A DNA stretch of 64,000 nucleotides from Acheta domesticus (GCA_031308135.1 JAHLJT010008756.1:135176949-135240948), one strand, 5' to 3'; counted from the first letter of the stretch, positions 33,146-45,640 are shown. Program-made: numbers and translations. The notes: generated from the letters alone by a model not told the origin.

Positions 33146-35205
33146 GTAGGCGCGCTCGCACCTCCTCGCCTCGCGCGACACGTTGCAAGAGCACAGGGCT
33201 GGCCCCTGACCCATAAGACCCGGCTGTTTATTCTAAACGTGAATTAAGCAGCTCCCATAAGGCCCGCTGTCTGTCAACGCTTCTTCACCGTTTTCCTCAA
33301 CGCGCATTCCATCCGCTGCGTCCGCATTCCATCTTCCCTCTCCTTCTCCTCTCGCTCCTTTGGCTTCTTCGGCTATATCTGCTCATTCTGTTCGGACCCG
33401 CTCTTTGCTTTTCTTTCACACCTCCCTCTCCTACTCAGCTGGCTCCTCCCTCCCCTTTCGCTCTTTCAGCTCTGCCCGCTCCACAGATATATAGAACTAG
33501 ATTGGCAGTGCTGCCCCTGCAAGTGAAGCCAAGCGGGAGAAGGTACGATGGCGGCGCACGCAACTCTTGACTTCGTTTATACGGGTAGCAATGGTAATAT
33601 AGTCTTAAAGAACTTAATGTACATCTTTTACTTGATCTTAATTTGTTTGCCAACCGCAATGCTTTTATTGTGCATTATGAAAATATGAATAAATGATAAT
33701 TTATTACTGTAATAATTACTGTAAATTACTCCTTTCAGCTAGGATATGATCTAGTTTAAACACATAACCGACCACTAGTACTTATTATATTTTTTATTCA
33801 CCGCACTAAGATGAGAAAGTTAAATTTTAAATGACACTTTTTTGTCGATCTTGCTCCTGCTAAGTAATTCGCTTTACTGGTGATTTTTAGACATTGTAAA
33901 CTGTTAAGACAGACCTTACATCTAATTTTGATCATTCAAGTATTTAATGCTTGAACTAATTAAGTTAGCACCAATGAAGTCATTTCTGCAGTGCTCAATA
34001 AAGTGTAATTTTTCAGGTATTATATAAAAAGTAATTGAGGTTACAGAGCTTACGAATACAGATGAATATTTCGAACGTCATCCGCGAAAGGACTATTGAA
34101 ATATTTAAAATTAAACTCATGAATCGGACAGTAGTTCACTTTGTTAATATTATTACTCGTAACATTAAAACAAGTATGAGCATACAACTCATCTGCTTTG
34201 CACATATGTATAACGCCTCAGATCGGGGTGAAAGTAAGATGGCGTCACGCGCAGTTTCTTGGCTTCAGTGCTACTCTAGCGTTCAGCATACGCATTGCCA
34301 ATCTATTTACTTTATATCTGTGGCCCGCTCTTAGTTTTCCTTACCCTCCTCTCTCTCTCCTGCTCCCCTAGCTCTTCCCTCTCCTTTCGCTTTTTCAACT
34401 CCGCCCGCTCCTTGCTTTCCTTCCGCTCTTCCCCCTCTGCTCTCTCTTTTAACTCCAACAGATCTTTGCTTTCCTTCCTGGCGTCACCAGTGACTCCGGC
34501 AAAAATTGTCCGTTATTGAAGTTGTTATTGAAGTTAATATAGGTTTCGGTACTGAAAGCGTAAATCAAATCCAATTGTTCTCATTTCAATGCAATGAAGT
34601 TTGTTCTCTTTAACCTGTGTAATTACGGTAAAAGTAAATGACAAAATACAATTTAATCCAGGTTCTTTTGTAACATCTTTCTACTTAAATAATTGCTAGA
34701 AAAACGAGCGCACCTCTATCTCAAGCTTATTCTAGTGAAATCAACCATAGTTTCATCCGAAATACGTTTATGTACAATTTTTCATGCATATGAGACGTTA
34801 TTGAGTAATTATGCGTGAAAGATAAGCAACTTTTAAACAATTATTTTCTCAAAAACGGAACCAGTTCTTTTCTCTACATTTTCTCCTCGCATGTAGTACG
34901 TAGTTTCCGTCCATTACTCTTACCAATACCAGGCAAATGCTCGAGCAGCTGGCTGCCGCCGCCAGCTTCCCTACTCGTCCTCGGCCCCCACTCTCATCTC
35001 ACATAGTAAAAAGTAAAGTTACGTGCACTACACTCGTATGTCATGTTTAAGACGTGACGGAAGCTTAAAGATTTCCTTGGCTGAGGCGAGATACCTCTAG
35101 GAGTGAAAACCTGAAAGGTTTACCCTGACGTAAAAGTCGGGCCCACTTCAGAAGTTCATGTGTATGCGTGGGGGGGGGATCCCATCTCCTATGGGGATAT
35201 TACAT
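33146..35205. other. Intron D-E, first part
   Basis: AT-rich, with pyrimidine-rich stretches at 33330-33480 and 34320-34490 that share text such as CCCGCTC(c/t)TTGCTTTCCTTCC-like units. No exon or named element is seen. Confidence 0.45.
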
Positions 35206-35219
35206 GCACTATACTTACG

Positions 35220-35790
35220 GGACCGGGAGGGATGGCTCAATGCATGAGCTGATGTCACTGCAGTTAACTGCTCTAATCGGAAGGTCCTAGGTTCGAATTC
35301 CGACAGTGACAGAATTTTCGACACAAGCTTGTCAGCTAGGTCGAATTCAGTCGCTGTCTGGAGGAGAATTCTAGCGCCCGGTTGCTCTGATCTGTAGTTT
35401 TCCGTGGTTTCTCCGATCAACACCAGGCGAATGCCGGAGCGGTACCCTAACAAACGGGCCACGGACCGCGCGCGATCTTTCCTTCCTCTTCCTTGTCCTA
35501 TCCTCACCCCTACTCTACCCATACGCTTACATCAACATGCACTACGCTACCACACCTGCCGGGAGACCTGTCGGTCGCATAGAACTTGTCCCGACTGGGG
35601 CGGTGCCCCGCTGGTGGGAGATACCATGTTGGGAAAACCCCGCTAGTCGACGGTAGGCCGGCGTCGAGTCTCACCATCCAGCAGGGGAATATCACCGCTA
35701 ACTCCCTATGAAATGGCATACACTACACTTACGGGACTAATGATCTTGGTTGTAGAAGCGCCCGGAATCACTAACAATCAATAAGTTAAT
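35220..35790 (+). mobile_element. SINE family 1, copy 4 (best tRNA head)
   Basis: The head has a box A-like TGGCTCAATGCATGAG and a perfect box B, GGTTCGAATTC. It is followed by GTCGAATTCAGTCGCTGTCT, CGATCTTTCCTTCCTCTTCC, GCCGGGAGACCTGTCGG and GTCGACGGTAGGCCGGCG, and a tail with AATCAAT units near 35775. This is the reference copy for the family in the window. RNA polymerase III would have transcribed the source. Confidence 0.75.
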
Positions 35791-35905
35791 CAGTCAACAC
35801 TTACGGGCCTAACGAGCACAGAAATCGACTCGCCAGGAAACAGAACACAATGAAAGAATCAGTTCCGCCGAAGAGTGCTGTCGCAAGTGTGGGTGGTGTG
35901 CGTAG

Positions 35906-36036
35906 CGCCGGCGTCGCTGGCGTCGGAGGCGTCGGAGGGCGCGTGGGGCGCCGCGGGGGCGAGCGCCGGGGGCGTAGAGGGCGACGGCAGCCCCGGCGCC
36001 CTCGCCGCCCTCCGCCTGCTGCTGCCGCCCGCCAAG
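35906..36036 (+). CDS. Gene 2 exon E, with GC donor
   Basis: Acceptor gtgcgtag|. CG completes Ala with exon D, then ASLASEASEGAWGAAGASAG and GALAALRLLLPPAK follow. The frame meets the next exon in phase 0 only if it ends at AAG|GCAAGA, a GC-type donor with otherwise good U1 pairing. No GT is suitably placed. The Leu-rich end may form a short helix. Confidence 0.65.
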
Positions 36037-36069
36037 GCAAGACCACCACCTCTCTCAATGAACGTGTGA

Positions 36070-36465
36070 ATGTGGCAATGGAACTAACAAGTGGTTTCGA
36101 TGGTGTGACCGTGTGCGTATCGGATTGTTATATCCAAGATCGCGGGTTCAAACTCGATCGAAGGCGTGGGTTTTTAGAGCGAAACAATTTCCCTGCGCAC
36201 GAAGGGGAAGTAAAGCCGGCTGTCCCACGTGGTAGATTTACCGCATGTAAAATATCCTCACTCCTAAAAGAAACCTCTGAGTTAAATTTAAATCGCCTGA
36301 TTCGTCACTCGAGTAATACCTTCTTTCTCCGCTAGATGGTGAAAGGTGCGTAGCGAAATTTGCCTGGTCACATGGAAGAGCAGGCCTCATGCCCTGAGTC
36401 TCGCTACGTAAAATAAGGCATCATTAAATTGAATTGAAATTGAATACCTGCGGGAAAAATCTTAT
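36070..36465 (+). mobile_element. tRNA-like SINE, separate family
   Basis: A box B-like GCGGGTTCAAACTCG near 36143 follows a box A-like TGTGACCGTGTGCG. The body includes CCACGTGGTAGATTTACCGC and CTCCGCTAGATGGTGAAAGG. It ends in an AATTG-rich tail (GAATTGAAATTGAAT). No second full copy is in the window. Confidence 0.5.
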
Positions 36466-38255
36466 CGTTTATTGGCTGCAATATTGATACAATTGCAAAC
36501 AAGAAGTTTCGAAATAAACGTGTTAAAGTTGTAAGAGGCGGTTCAATTACGGACATCACACGCTCAGTAATTGGCGAATTAAGAGATGAGAATTACCAAA
36601 AGACTAGGAATTCTGTTAATAATATTTATAAACATTTTTAAAAAATGAATGTCATTATTAAAAATTTGTATTTTCCCAGTTGTGCCAGTGTTGCATCCGA
36701 TGAATAATATAACAAAGTTTTACATGTGAAATTTCCCGTTGATCAGTTGCGAACTACTCGGTACAATAAATCGTTTCACAGGCTCCGTAAGGGACCTGTT
36801 AAACACACGAGTGAAAATGGGATAAAATTTCCCTCATTCGTACTCGAAATAAATCCGATGGTTTTTGGTTACGTTTTAGACTCGTTTAGAAGAGACTAAG
36901 GGAGAAAATATCTAAAGTCCTGATCAATCGAAAGTGAGATCCAGCTAGAAATTCAAAAAGACGTCTGATTTTGGTTTTTTTAAAATAGTAGTTCAAATAC
37001 GGTCAAAAATCTCTCTTTGAACAAAATCAAAGTTAATTAAAAATACTTTTAGGAAGGTTATACCATCATCATATCTCTAATAGTTTTTTAGTTAATATGA
37101 GCATATTTTTCAGATTTTGTTCTATAATTGTTTTCAATCCAAACTGCCCTCTACGTCATAAATAGCACGTTTCAGAGTGAATATCGAATAGCGCATCATG
37201 CCTATATTAAGTACAGTCATAAAATTGAAATACAATTGTAAATTAATTTGGAATAAATTGAAATAAAATTAAACATATACCGAGGTAAAAAGTAATTAAT
37301 TTTATTTTTTGTAAAAAACAGTTTCTGCTCTAAAGTTGATCATCTCTACTCGACCAAATAATACTGAAATTATATTATTGGTGACGTAGACATCTGTCTC
37401 GTTAAATATACCAAGGAATAACGCATTCCAACATCGCTATAAGTTGTAGACTATTTCCAACAATCTCCTCGCGGAGATGTTGAGATTCGCACTTCAACTT
37501 CTGAACACACGCTGTTCTCTTCATTATATTAAGATACAAATTTATATTAACATACATTGACACATCCTACATGTTCATATTAAATCTTAGTCCACATACC
37601 TGTACACCTTCCTCGAAAAATGAATTAATAACACTAGGGAACAGGATATTTGCCACCAGGAAGGTATAGTGGGCAACATACTCAATTTTATACGTAGATT
37701 ACGAATATCACAAAAAAAGTCATATTACGTCACAGTTTTTAAAAATACTGTGCGAATGTGCGAATCAACCCGATAACCCGAAGATTTACACCCAAACTTG
37801 AAAGGAAAAAAAATATATGAAATTACAAAACTTGCGTATTATTTATATATTTGGCTGTCGTGTTTGTGATCAGGACAAACCATGTTGCTCACCAGTGTTG
37901 TCACATGTACAACGAACTTTAGGTTTTGGTTGTACGGAAAACTTGCCATTTGCTCTACCAATGTTGTGAAGAATACCAACAAACCATTTTAAAATCTGCA
38001 TATTATTGCATGAATATGCGAATTCCTTTTCTAACTTGTTCTTTCATTATATGAAGCATGCTGTTAAAATTTGATAGTAATATATCCGGAATGGCAAAGC
38101 GGAAATTAGTATAGGATTTTGTTTGTTTCAAATACTAAATATGTTCGTATCTTTTGAACCTTACGTGATAGAAACATTTTGTGATGATTTTCGAAATCAA
38201 CGTGATTGTTTCCTTTGAAATCACTTACTTTCATCCTGGAGGTATGATATTTTTT
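36466..38255. other. Intron E-F, middle part
   Basis: AT-rich sequence. I see no exon or repeat partner in it. Confidence 0.5.
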
Positions 38256-38259
38256 ATTG

Positions 38260-38445
38260 AAGGTCGCATCAACTACTAAGTCATTAGCGACCACTATTGG
38301 ATTTAACGTTATGGTATGGAGATGATGGGGGTGAAAGGACGAACACATACAAGCATGCCCGAGGCAGTGCTCGAACCCGCGACCCCACGGTCCAAGATCA
38401 CTACGGCACTACGGGCTTAGCTATCTCGGCCACGGGGCCGACGTA
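38260..38445 (-). mobile_element. SINE family 2, copy 1
   Basis: On the minus strand a tRNA-like head runs GATAGCTAAGCCCGTAGTGC to GTCGCGGGTTCGAGCACTGC (a good box B), then CATGCTTGTATGTGTTCGTC. The same layout occurs at 44285-44440. It ends about 35 bases before exon F. Confidence 0.65.
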
Positions 38446-38479
38446 ATTGACGTTTGTTGAGGTCGTTTGTGGTCCACAG

Positions 38480-38708
38480 GAAGTGCTGAGGGGCGGCGGC
38501 GGGGACGTGCTGCGCCTGGCCGAGGCGGGAGCGGGCGGCGGCGCGATCCAGGGCAGCCTGTCGCCCTCGCCCTCGCCCTCGGCCACGCCCTCGGCCACCG
38601 CCTCCGCCAGCACGCCCGCGCGGGGCGACCCCGGCGACTTCTCCTTCATGGACGAGGACCCCGTCGACGACCGCGAGGGCGACGGCCGCGAGGGGCTCCT
38701 GCGAACGG
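38480..38708 (+). CDS. Gene 2 exon F: Ser/Pro-rich with acidic end
   Basis: Acceptor ggtccacag|, donor ACGG|gtgcgt. It starts EVLRGGGGDVLRLAEAGAGG in phase 0. After GSLSPSPSPSATPSATAS it turns acidic (DPGDFSFMDEDPVDDREGDG). It ends with one base that joins exon G. The mix of Ser/Pro and acidic stretches suggests a disordered, possibly phosphorylated segment. Confidence 0.7.
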
Positions 38709-40636
38709 GTGCGTTGCGCCCTTCGGCCGCCCACAGCCGCGCTTCAGCGACAGAGACAGAGCTTTCCAACGGGGGCGGTATCGACACCCCTCCCCGGCAG
38801 GGGGGGGCACGAAATTTTGAAGAGGGTCAGTGATGATCAAGGCTCGGATTCTGATGACCTAAATATTCTCTAAAAATGACCTACGAAATGACTTCAAATA
38901 AGGGGAAAATGAACTAATTTGTTTAAAAAATGTATGAATATGTTTATTTTTTGGTATTCCAGCATTATAAACAACCTTTTCTGTTGCAAGAAATCGTTCA
39001 TAATCAGGCGTTTTATGGCACAATTGATGACGTATTAGATTTTACGGCTCGAATGATTGCGTCATCACACATTCAGCCAATCGCAGCGAGGAGAATTAGG
39101 AGGGAGGTAGAGGTAAACAGAACAGCCGATCACAGTTTTCTCGCACAGAGATCAAATACCCGAGACATCACAGGAAAGTTCTTCGCAAATTTAAGTTTCA
39201 TTCTTTTATAAATTGATAATGCGGTCATACAAAAAAATAGCTTATAATGTTTATAATGTTGCTTTATTGCATTCGTACAAATTTGAAAACTCGCTTTTAA
39301 CGTCCCTCGTTTTCAAAACATGTACTCGTGCAATAAAGCTTAACATCATAAACTAATTCCATAAACTATTATTCAATGAATTTACAATTGTTAATAAAAT
39401 GTACTTAAAAAATACAAAATTGTAATTAATATAATGGCTTTGTTTTAGGAGGAAATGTTATCCCTAGCCGCGATCTTTTAACCGTCAGTTGTGAAAGGTC
39501 GAAGATACGTATAATTTTGAGAGTTCGACAAACTGAATCCATTGAAGCACTGAATTTCGTCGTGAACTCATGATGCAATAAAAACTTCGTTGTAATGTGT
39601 CAATGTACATTCGTGAAACATTTACTAACAAAAAAACAAGAAAAGGAAACGAAATGCGTAAAAATAACAAAAATGACGCAATCACGCAAAAGTGTATCGC
39701 GGAAGAAAACTCTCTCGCATTGCACAAATGTTACGGTCAGTTAGTAACCGTGAAGATTTTCCTAACTTCGCCCACCACCTCAGGAGACCACTGATGAGCT
39801 TAAGAGTTTATCCGGGCTGAAGCGGTGCCCTCGCGGGGAGATATCTGAAGAGGGAAATCCCGTAAACCGATACTTACGTCAGTGGTGCCTCTCACGTCCC
39901 AGAAAGGAACGAACTTAGGCTGAAACGTGCGCTACGCTCACTACTATGCATAATGATCAAAGTAGTTAACGCATCCAGAATAGCGACGGCCGCTTCTTAA
40001 GGGCTTTAGGGCGGCGCCCTCCCTTGGGAAAAATAACCTCGGGAAACGTTGCAGAAAATATTAAACGTGCAATAAACCGACTCGAATAATTTGTGCATAC
40101 CACCAGCGCAGATTTTGAGGACGAATTTAGTTTTATGTGCCCGATTATGCGAAAGATAAATGCTTTTGGAATGGGTAGCATCGTGGACTATCGGGGATGC
40201 CATCATAGGGTGGAGGAAGCATGCTGTTATTGGGGTTTTGTTCGGCAGAGTCCGCGACTAGTAACTAAGTTAAGAATGCCGACCTTTTCATCTGATTTCA
40301 TAAATTACTGTTTAGTTAGCTGGAAATATGTTTTTTAAAAAAATTCTTATTTTCGCGTGAATACAATAATTGTATCTTCCATTATCGACATGAAAGTTGT
40401 CTTAGACAAGGATTAAAATCCCTATATGTGCAAATCGGTTGTACTGTACATGCCATCATTTTGCTCGTTCAAGAAATATGTTGAAGGTAAAATGGATGTG
40501 ATAGTTCGGATATACATGCCGTCCCTCCTATTTTGCAACCCACCGGCCACCCCTGATCTAGAGGCACGAAATACTCTCCCCGCCTCTGAAATGTTTTCCG
40601 TGCGCGAGTCACCAATTGTTGCTCTGTGCTTCGCAG
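38709..40636. other. Intron F-G
   Basis: Mostly AT-rich. Around 39780-39900 there is text resembling the SINE family 1 body (GCGGTGCCCTCGCGGGGAGA, then GGGAAATCCCGTAAACCG), too decayed for a firm call. No exon is seen. Confidence 0.45.
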
Positions 40637-40701
40637 GGCGCAGCGGAAGCGGAGCAGGCAAGGGAGACCGCCGCGCCCGCTCCAAACGCTCCAGGGCGCA
40701 G
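40637..40701 (+). CDS. Gene 2 exon G: basic micro-exon
   Basis: Acceptor tgcttcgcag|, donor GCGCAG|gtggga. GG completes Gly with exon F, then RSGSGAGKGDRRARSKRSR and AQ. The RRARSKRSR cluster could be a nuclear localisation signal. A second frame (GAAEAEQARETAAPAPNAPG) is also open, but it does not match the phase of exon F. The end is phase 0. Confidence 0.6.
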
Positions 40702-40750
40702 GTGGGACTTCAATAATAAATATATATTTATTAATGAACTAATATACATA

Positions 40751-41295
40751 CAGTCGACTGCGGTTATAGTGAACTTATGCCACTGGTCCCGATTCACTTA
40801 AATTACAAATGAACATAAGAAGATTCTGTTATAATGAACCTGAATCTAGGCTGTAATGAACGTAGGAAAGAAGTCCTGGAAACCTATTGGCTCTCTTATG
40901 TTTTTAAGAGGGTAAAAGAGCCCTTAGAGTGGGTCGGTGTTCCAACAGTGCAAAAGGCATTGAAAGGTGTCAAGACTGCATTACGATACTTAATTTCAGA
41001 GGACAATGCAGAATTAAGTATGGAGAGAGCACGAACTCTGGGGAAGGATCTAGAGAAAATTACTAATGAAATATATACGAAATAAACATTTGAAAATAAT
41101 TTTTTAAAGTACATATAAATATATTAAAATTTTCAGTTCGTGCTGTTAATGATTTTTCTTGTATCTCTATATTAATAAAATCAATAATTGTGCAGAAATT
41201 CCATTTAATTTTGACATCATCGGATAAAGTGAACCTTAGATATAGTGAACCAAACATATTAGTTCCCAGAAGTTCACTTTAACCGCAGTTGACTG
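40751..41295. mobile_element. pogo/Tigger-like non-autonomous element
   Basis: The ends are CAGTCGACTGCGGTTATAGT and the inverse (CTTTAACCGCAGTTGACTG), flanked by TA on both sides (40749-40750 and 41296-41297). The inside reads GVPTVQKALKGVKTALRYLI, LSMERARTLGKDLEKITNE in one short frame (40834-41085), which may be a C-terminal transposase remnant. It starts about 50 bases after exon G. Confidence 0.75.
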
Positions 41296-43020
41296 TAGTT
41301 CAGTATTGCGATACTACATCGTAAGTTTTCCGACTTAATATGTAACTTAAATGCTAATATTACAATTATATCTAACTACACATGAATAGGAAACCTACAG
41401 AGTACCTATGGGATTAATTCAGGTCTGAATATATGCTAAGGAACGGATCTAATGAAAATATGTAGAACTTTGCCTCTCTCGCTAGCTCTCCCTCCGTTTT
41501 CGCATCTCCTCTTTCCCTTCCCCAGCCCTTGGAAGCCTATCGCTCTTAACGCCAACATTGACACTCTAGCTTTTGTCAAGTGTTGCAATGCTTTTAATCT
41601 AATTCCTGCGTATTGCCGAGTGATTGCTAGGGGAAATGTGGAACTTTACCAAGGAGGGAATCGGCCCCTCTAACTACAGAGATGGCTGTGAAAGTTACCC
41701 CTTTCAGAAATCTATGTTCGCAGGCTATTTTGCTAATGCAAAATACGAAGAGACGCATGCAGATGGAAACATTTCCGTAAAAGTGATAAGTATTTTACTA
41801 TAAAAGCACAAAAGTAATTTGACATATGACTTATGTGCAATCTAAAATCATATTTGCATCTCTATTCCCGCATTATGGCAATGCAAACGAGAAATTTATT
41901 TAAATGTTAATATGTAAAACTGTATCGTGTATGGATATTTGTTCCGTCAAAGATGTAAATTAATTAATTTTATTATATAGAATTCAATTTTATTGATAGA
42001 ATTCATTCCTCCTCCAGTCTTTAGAATGATTGTGATCAATAGAGACAGAATTTCCATGCAAATGAATGTTTTTATTTAATCTTCGTAGAGCTTTCAACTT
42101 TTTAAATACGTTTCATGGCAAACTGAATTGAAAAATGTGTAACTTTTCCGCGAATGTTTGCATGTTTTGGTAGTTTTTTGCAGAAATTTTTACATAAAAC
42201 GTGTTTGGACGCTTTTTATTTAATACTACATATGTACACTTCTATCTGGGATGTTAAACGTTTTTTAAATTATTTCTTCAATAATTAGTTGATATTAAAG
42301 TTGATATATATTTTGTATAAACGGTATACCATTCTTAGATGCAGAAAGGATGTTGTTGTCTTTGTTGCTGTTTGCTATACTATACGTTTTAACCCTCCAG
42401 TACGCATGCAACGTTTGCATGTGTACTCGAGTACACGTCTATGAGGAAAAAAATGGGGAAATGAATTATCAACGCTACGCAATATGTCAAGTCACAGTGG
42501 ATGAGGGAGTTACAGGAAGCCTTAACTCAATACCTCTTAATAACTGACGATTGGTGGGGTAAATAACCAAGTACACACTCACAGTCCGCTTGCATACAAT
42601 GGAAGATTTACAGAAGCATTTTTTGTGTGAATGGCTATTTCTAAAGCTTTCGCGCGCAACACTTCTCAGACACGGGATTGGAAACAGGATATTTTAAGGA
42701 TGGAAATGTAATTTATTCCAATTGTTGAAATAAAGAAGTAATTGTAGTGTAAACAATATCAATTAAAACATGTTTTTAGCTACAAGTGATATTTTAATAG
42801 CCGATGTATACAGTGGTAAAGTATAATGTTGCGGTAGAAATTAAATACGTAGTTTGAGGTGCTGAAACTGGGGAATTGAAGCAATTAAATTGAAATCCAT
42901 GGAAAAAACAAAACTTTAATTTCTATAGAAGTGAAAATAATTATTTTCTGGAAAAAAGTATTTTTTAGTAGTTTTGATATTTTTCTCAGTCTTAAGACAT
43001 TGTTTTAAAGAATCTGACAG
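41296..43020. other. Intron G-H, middle part
   Basis: AT-rich. A palindromic patch (TACGCATGCAACGTTTGCATG, shown here in part as GCATGCAACGTTTGCATG) lies near 42402. Nothing else is recognisable. Confidence 0.45.
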
Positions 43021-43029
43021 GTTGTTTTT

Positions 43030-43170
43030 ACTTTCTCGTATACGTACGTATAGAGTAATAAACATAGTGTAAAGAACGTTATGTAATGCTGCGGCAAAAG
43101 GCAGTTTTTATGGACCACTGTCACAGAAAAAGTGGATAAATCTTGATTCGTAAATTACTTTCTCTAACAA
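43030..43170 (-). repeat. Fragment of the 7200-8600 repeat family
   Basis: Inverse of the 3' end of the 7200-8600 repeat. Shared text includes TATACGTACGTATA, GTTATGTAATGCTGCG and AAAGTGGATAAA in the same inverted order. Confidence 0.55.
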
Positions 43171-44280
43171 GTTGTGCAGTCTGAATTACGGGATTTTCAT
43201 ACCGAAATTGTTATGTTCTTAATATAAATAAATATTAATAATCGTGTTTGTGTGTCGCTTATAAATCGTGTTTGTGTGTCCGTCCGAGCGCCCCTGAAAT
43301 AGAGATGGCGTCAAATAGGCAACCCGCTGCATCGCTAAGTATTAAGCGAGTACTGGCTGCATATATTGCCCTGCTGTTGTAAAATAACTGCCGGAAATTT
43401 AACACTCGATATTAGGTGAATGTCCGCGTTATCGCGGACAAGTAAATCAAGTTTTTCCAAGACAGTCATAGCGATTGCATGCCTAAACTTGAGGGAGAAC
43501 GTTTTAACAATAGGATACTTGGCACCAAGATGGACCAATACTCGCGAGCAAGTCTACCAGCTATTAGAAGTTTTGCAGAAAGTGTAGCGTGAAACATGAT
43601 TAACAATCATGTGGCCAATAGCGTTAGCAGTGTAATACACTGCAATAGCGAAGCGTTTAGGTCCACTAGTATAATACGTGTCCGGAGAGGAAACGTCGAA
43701 ACTTTGAAAATAAGCTAATAAGACAATTTTAAGCATATTTTGTCTAATAAAGTCTTTGGATATTCCGAATGGCTGAGCCGTAATAAGCACTGAAAAGTTG
43801 TTTTGAAAAAATGATTTCTAGGCACAAATTTGCTCTTCGGAAGCATGGAGACACTCGAGAAACATAAATTGTTTACCCTTTACAAAATAAATGGATATAT
43901 TTGTTCAGAAAGACAAATTAACTTAACTTAAAAATTAATAAAAAATCATCCGAATTGTGTAAATTGGGCGTTTATATTTCTGTGTTAATTTTTCTTTCTG
44001 AAGAAATATATTAATTTCGTTTGTAAATAATAAACAATTTGCACTTTTCTGGAGTGTTTCTATCCTTCTATTGTTTGCCTAGACATAATTTTTTCAAAAT
44101 AACTTTCGAGTGTTTATTGCGTCTCAGCCATTCAGAATATCCAAGTAGTTTTTTTTGCCCCCGAATAGGCTGCTTTGGGCCACGCGTGCAAGCACCCTGT
44201 ATTCACCGGGGCTGAATTTCATTACCTCGGTTGCAGGTGCATGCCATTTTTATTAAGGGATCAGCATTTAGCTGGATCCT
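43171..44280. other. Intron G-H, last part
   Basis: AT-rich DNA with no supported feature. Confidence 0.45.
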
Positions 44281-44284
44281 ATTT

Positions 44285-44440
44285 TTATCTAACAACCTGC
44301 GGGAATAGAAGATGAAATGATAGTGATAACTAGGGGTGGAAAGGACCACACACCCATGCCCGAGGCGGGACTCGAACCCGCGATCCTTCCGTCCGAGATC
44401 GCTACGAGATTACTGACTTAGCGATCTCTGCTAATCCAGA
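44285..44440 (-). mobile_element. SINE family 2, copy 2
   Basis: On the minus strand there is a tRNA-like head (GAGATCGCTAAGTCAGTAAT, then GATCGCGGGTTCGAGTCCCG, a good box B) followed by GGGCATGGGTGTGTGGTCC-type body text. It resembles copy 1 at 38260-38445. It ends 170 bases before exon H. Confidence 0.65.
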
Positions 44441-44610
44441 CCGGCGCGGCGTCGAAGTAGTAGTTTTAAAGAAAACACGTTTAAAATTGTTTTTAAAGCT
44501 TATTTTTGAATTTTCGACGTTTCCTCCCCGGAATCCCCTCCTGTGTATGTGAAGCACGAACTCGCATGTAGAGGTTTGGCACATGGGACGTGAATGTTGT
44601 TTGTTTGAAG

Positions 44611-44923
44611 CCGGGTTCGGGGGAGGAGGAGGAGGGGGGCGACGCGGGGGGAGGAGGACGAGGCGGGGGCGCGGGCGGCGGCGGCGCAGGGCCCCGGGGC
44701 GGCGCGCGCGACGGAGGCGGCGTCGACGGCGCTGGCGGCGCTCGCGGAGCGGGCGGAGCGCCGCTCCAACTCGTCCTCTTCGTCTTCCTCCTCGTCGTCT
44801 GCGGCGGCGGAGGAGGAGGAGCGGCTGCACGCGCTGCGCGTCCCAGGCGGGCGCGCGTCCCAGGCGGCGCAGCTGGCGCGCGCGCTGCAGGCGGCGCACC
44901 ACGCCGCGCGCTCCACGCAGCAG
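44611..44923 (+). CDS. Gene 2 exon H: acidic, Ala-rich, poly-Ser, helical; GC donor
   Basis: Acceptor tttgtttgaag| and GC donor CAGCAG|GCGAGT. The 5' end is best as PGSGEEEEGGDAG in phase 0. The rest reads EEDEAGARAAAAQGPGAARA, STALAALAERAERR, ten Ser, then EEEERLHALRVPGGRASQAA and HHAARSTQQ, one frame over. Removing one G from the run at 44646-44651 joins the two and makes 312 bases, phase 0 at both ends. An alternative acceptor at gcggcgcag|GGC also gives phase 0 but has no pyrimidine tract. Confidence 0.55.
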
Positions 44924-45640
44924 GCGAGTGCCGCTAGAGAAGCTTTCTCTAGGCGATAGTCCACGCAGCAGGCGAGTGCTGGTAGAAGTTTCTTCAGGCG
45001 ATATTCCACGCTGCTGGTAGAGAGGTTCTGCAGGTGATGTTCCACGTAGCTGGTAGAGAAGGTTCTCCAGGCGATGTTCCACGCAGCTGGTAGAGAAGGT
45101 TCTCCAGGCGATGTTCCACGCAGCTGGTAGAGAAGGTTCTCCAGGCGATGTTCTACGCAGCTGGTAGAGAAGGTTCTCCAGGCGTTGTTCCACGCAGCTG
45201 ATAGAGAAGGTTCTCCAGGCGGTGTTCCACGCAGCACGCGAGTGCTGCCAGAGAAGAGTCTCCACGCGATATTCTACGCAGCAGCGAGTGCTGGTAGAGA
45301 AGGTTTCCCAGGCGATATTCCACGCAGCAGGCGAGTGCCGGTAGAGAAGGTTCTCCAGGCGATATTCCACGCAGCAGTTGAGTGCTGGTAGAGATATACA
45401 CGCAGCAGATGAGTGTCGGGAGAAAAGAGTCTCCAGGCGTTATTCGACAAAGGAGGCGAGTGCCTTGGGATGCGAAGTGGAATTATGGATAGCGCTCTGT
45501 TGCAACCCAGCGGTACAAACGGGATGATACCCCGTTTCATGTATAGGGACGCCAGACTTGGCAATCGGAAGCGGTGTGTCGATGGAAAATGGTCTCCAGG
45601 CGAAATTCCACGCAGCAGGCGAGTAACCAGGGCCTTGCAA
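44924..45640 (+). repeat. Minisatellite seeded by the exon H donor
   Basis: It starts at the exon H donor. Short units of 37 bp (CGCAGCTGGTAGAGAAGGTT, CTCCAGGCGATGTTCCA) and longer ones add AGGCGAGTG after CGCAGC. About 11 units run to 45415, then degenerate ones to 45640 and again at 45980-46240. CGCAGCAGGCGAGT, the exon end and donor, recurs intact at several units. The period leaves a 322-codon minus-strand ORF open, which I reject as coding. Confidence 0.8.

Noticed and set aside
32663..33149. Alanine-rich and arginine-rich ORFs over exon D on both strands
   Set aside because: CCG/GCC runs are open in all frames. Only the Pro-rich frame joins exons C and E in phase.
35220..35310. tRNA gene
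   Set aside because: Box A and box B are present, but there is no acceptor-stem pairing or anticodon arm I can draw and it continues into a repeated body. It is a SINE head; the same holds for 36120, 38400, 44370 and 22060.
44402..45370. 322-codon minus-strand ORF (and the overlapping 245-codon one)
   Set aside because: It passes through the 37/46-bp minisatellite and the complement of exon H; it stays open because of the repeat period and GC content, and the other strand has splice-consistent coding.
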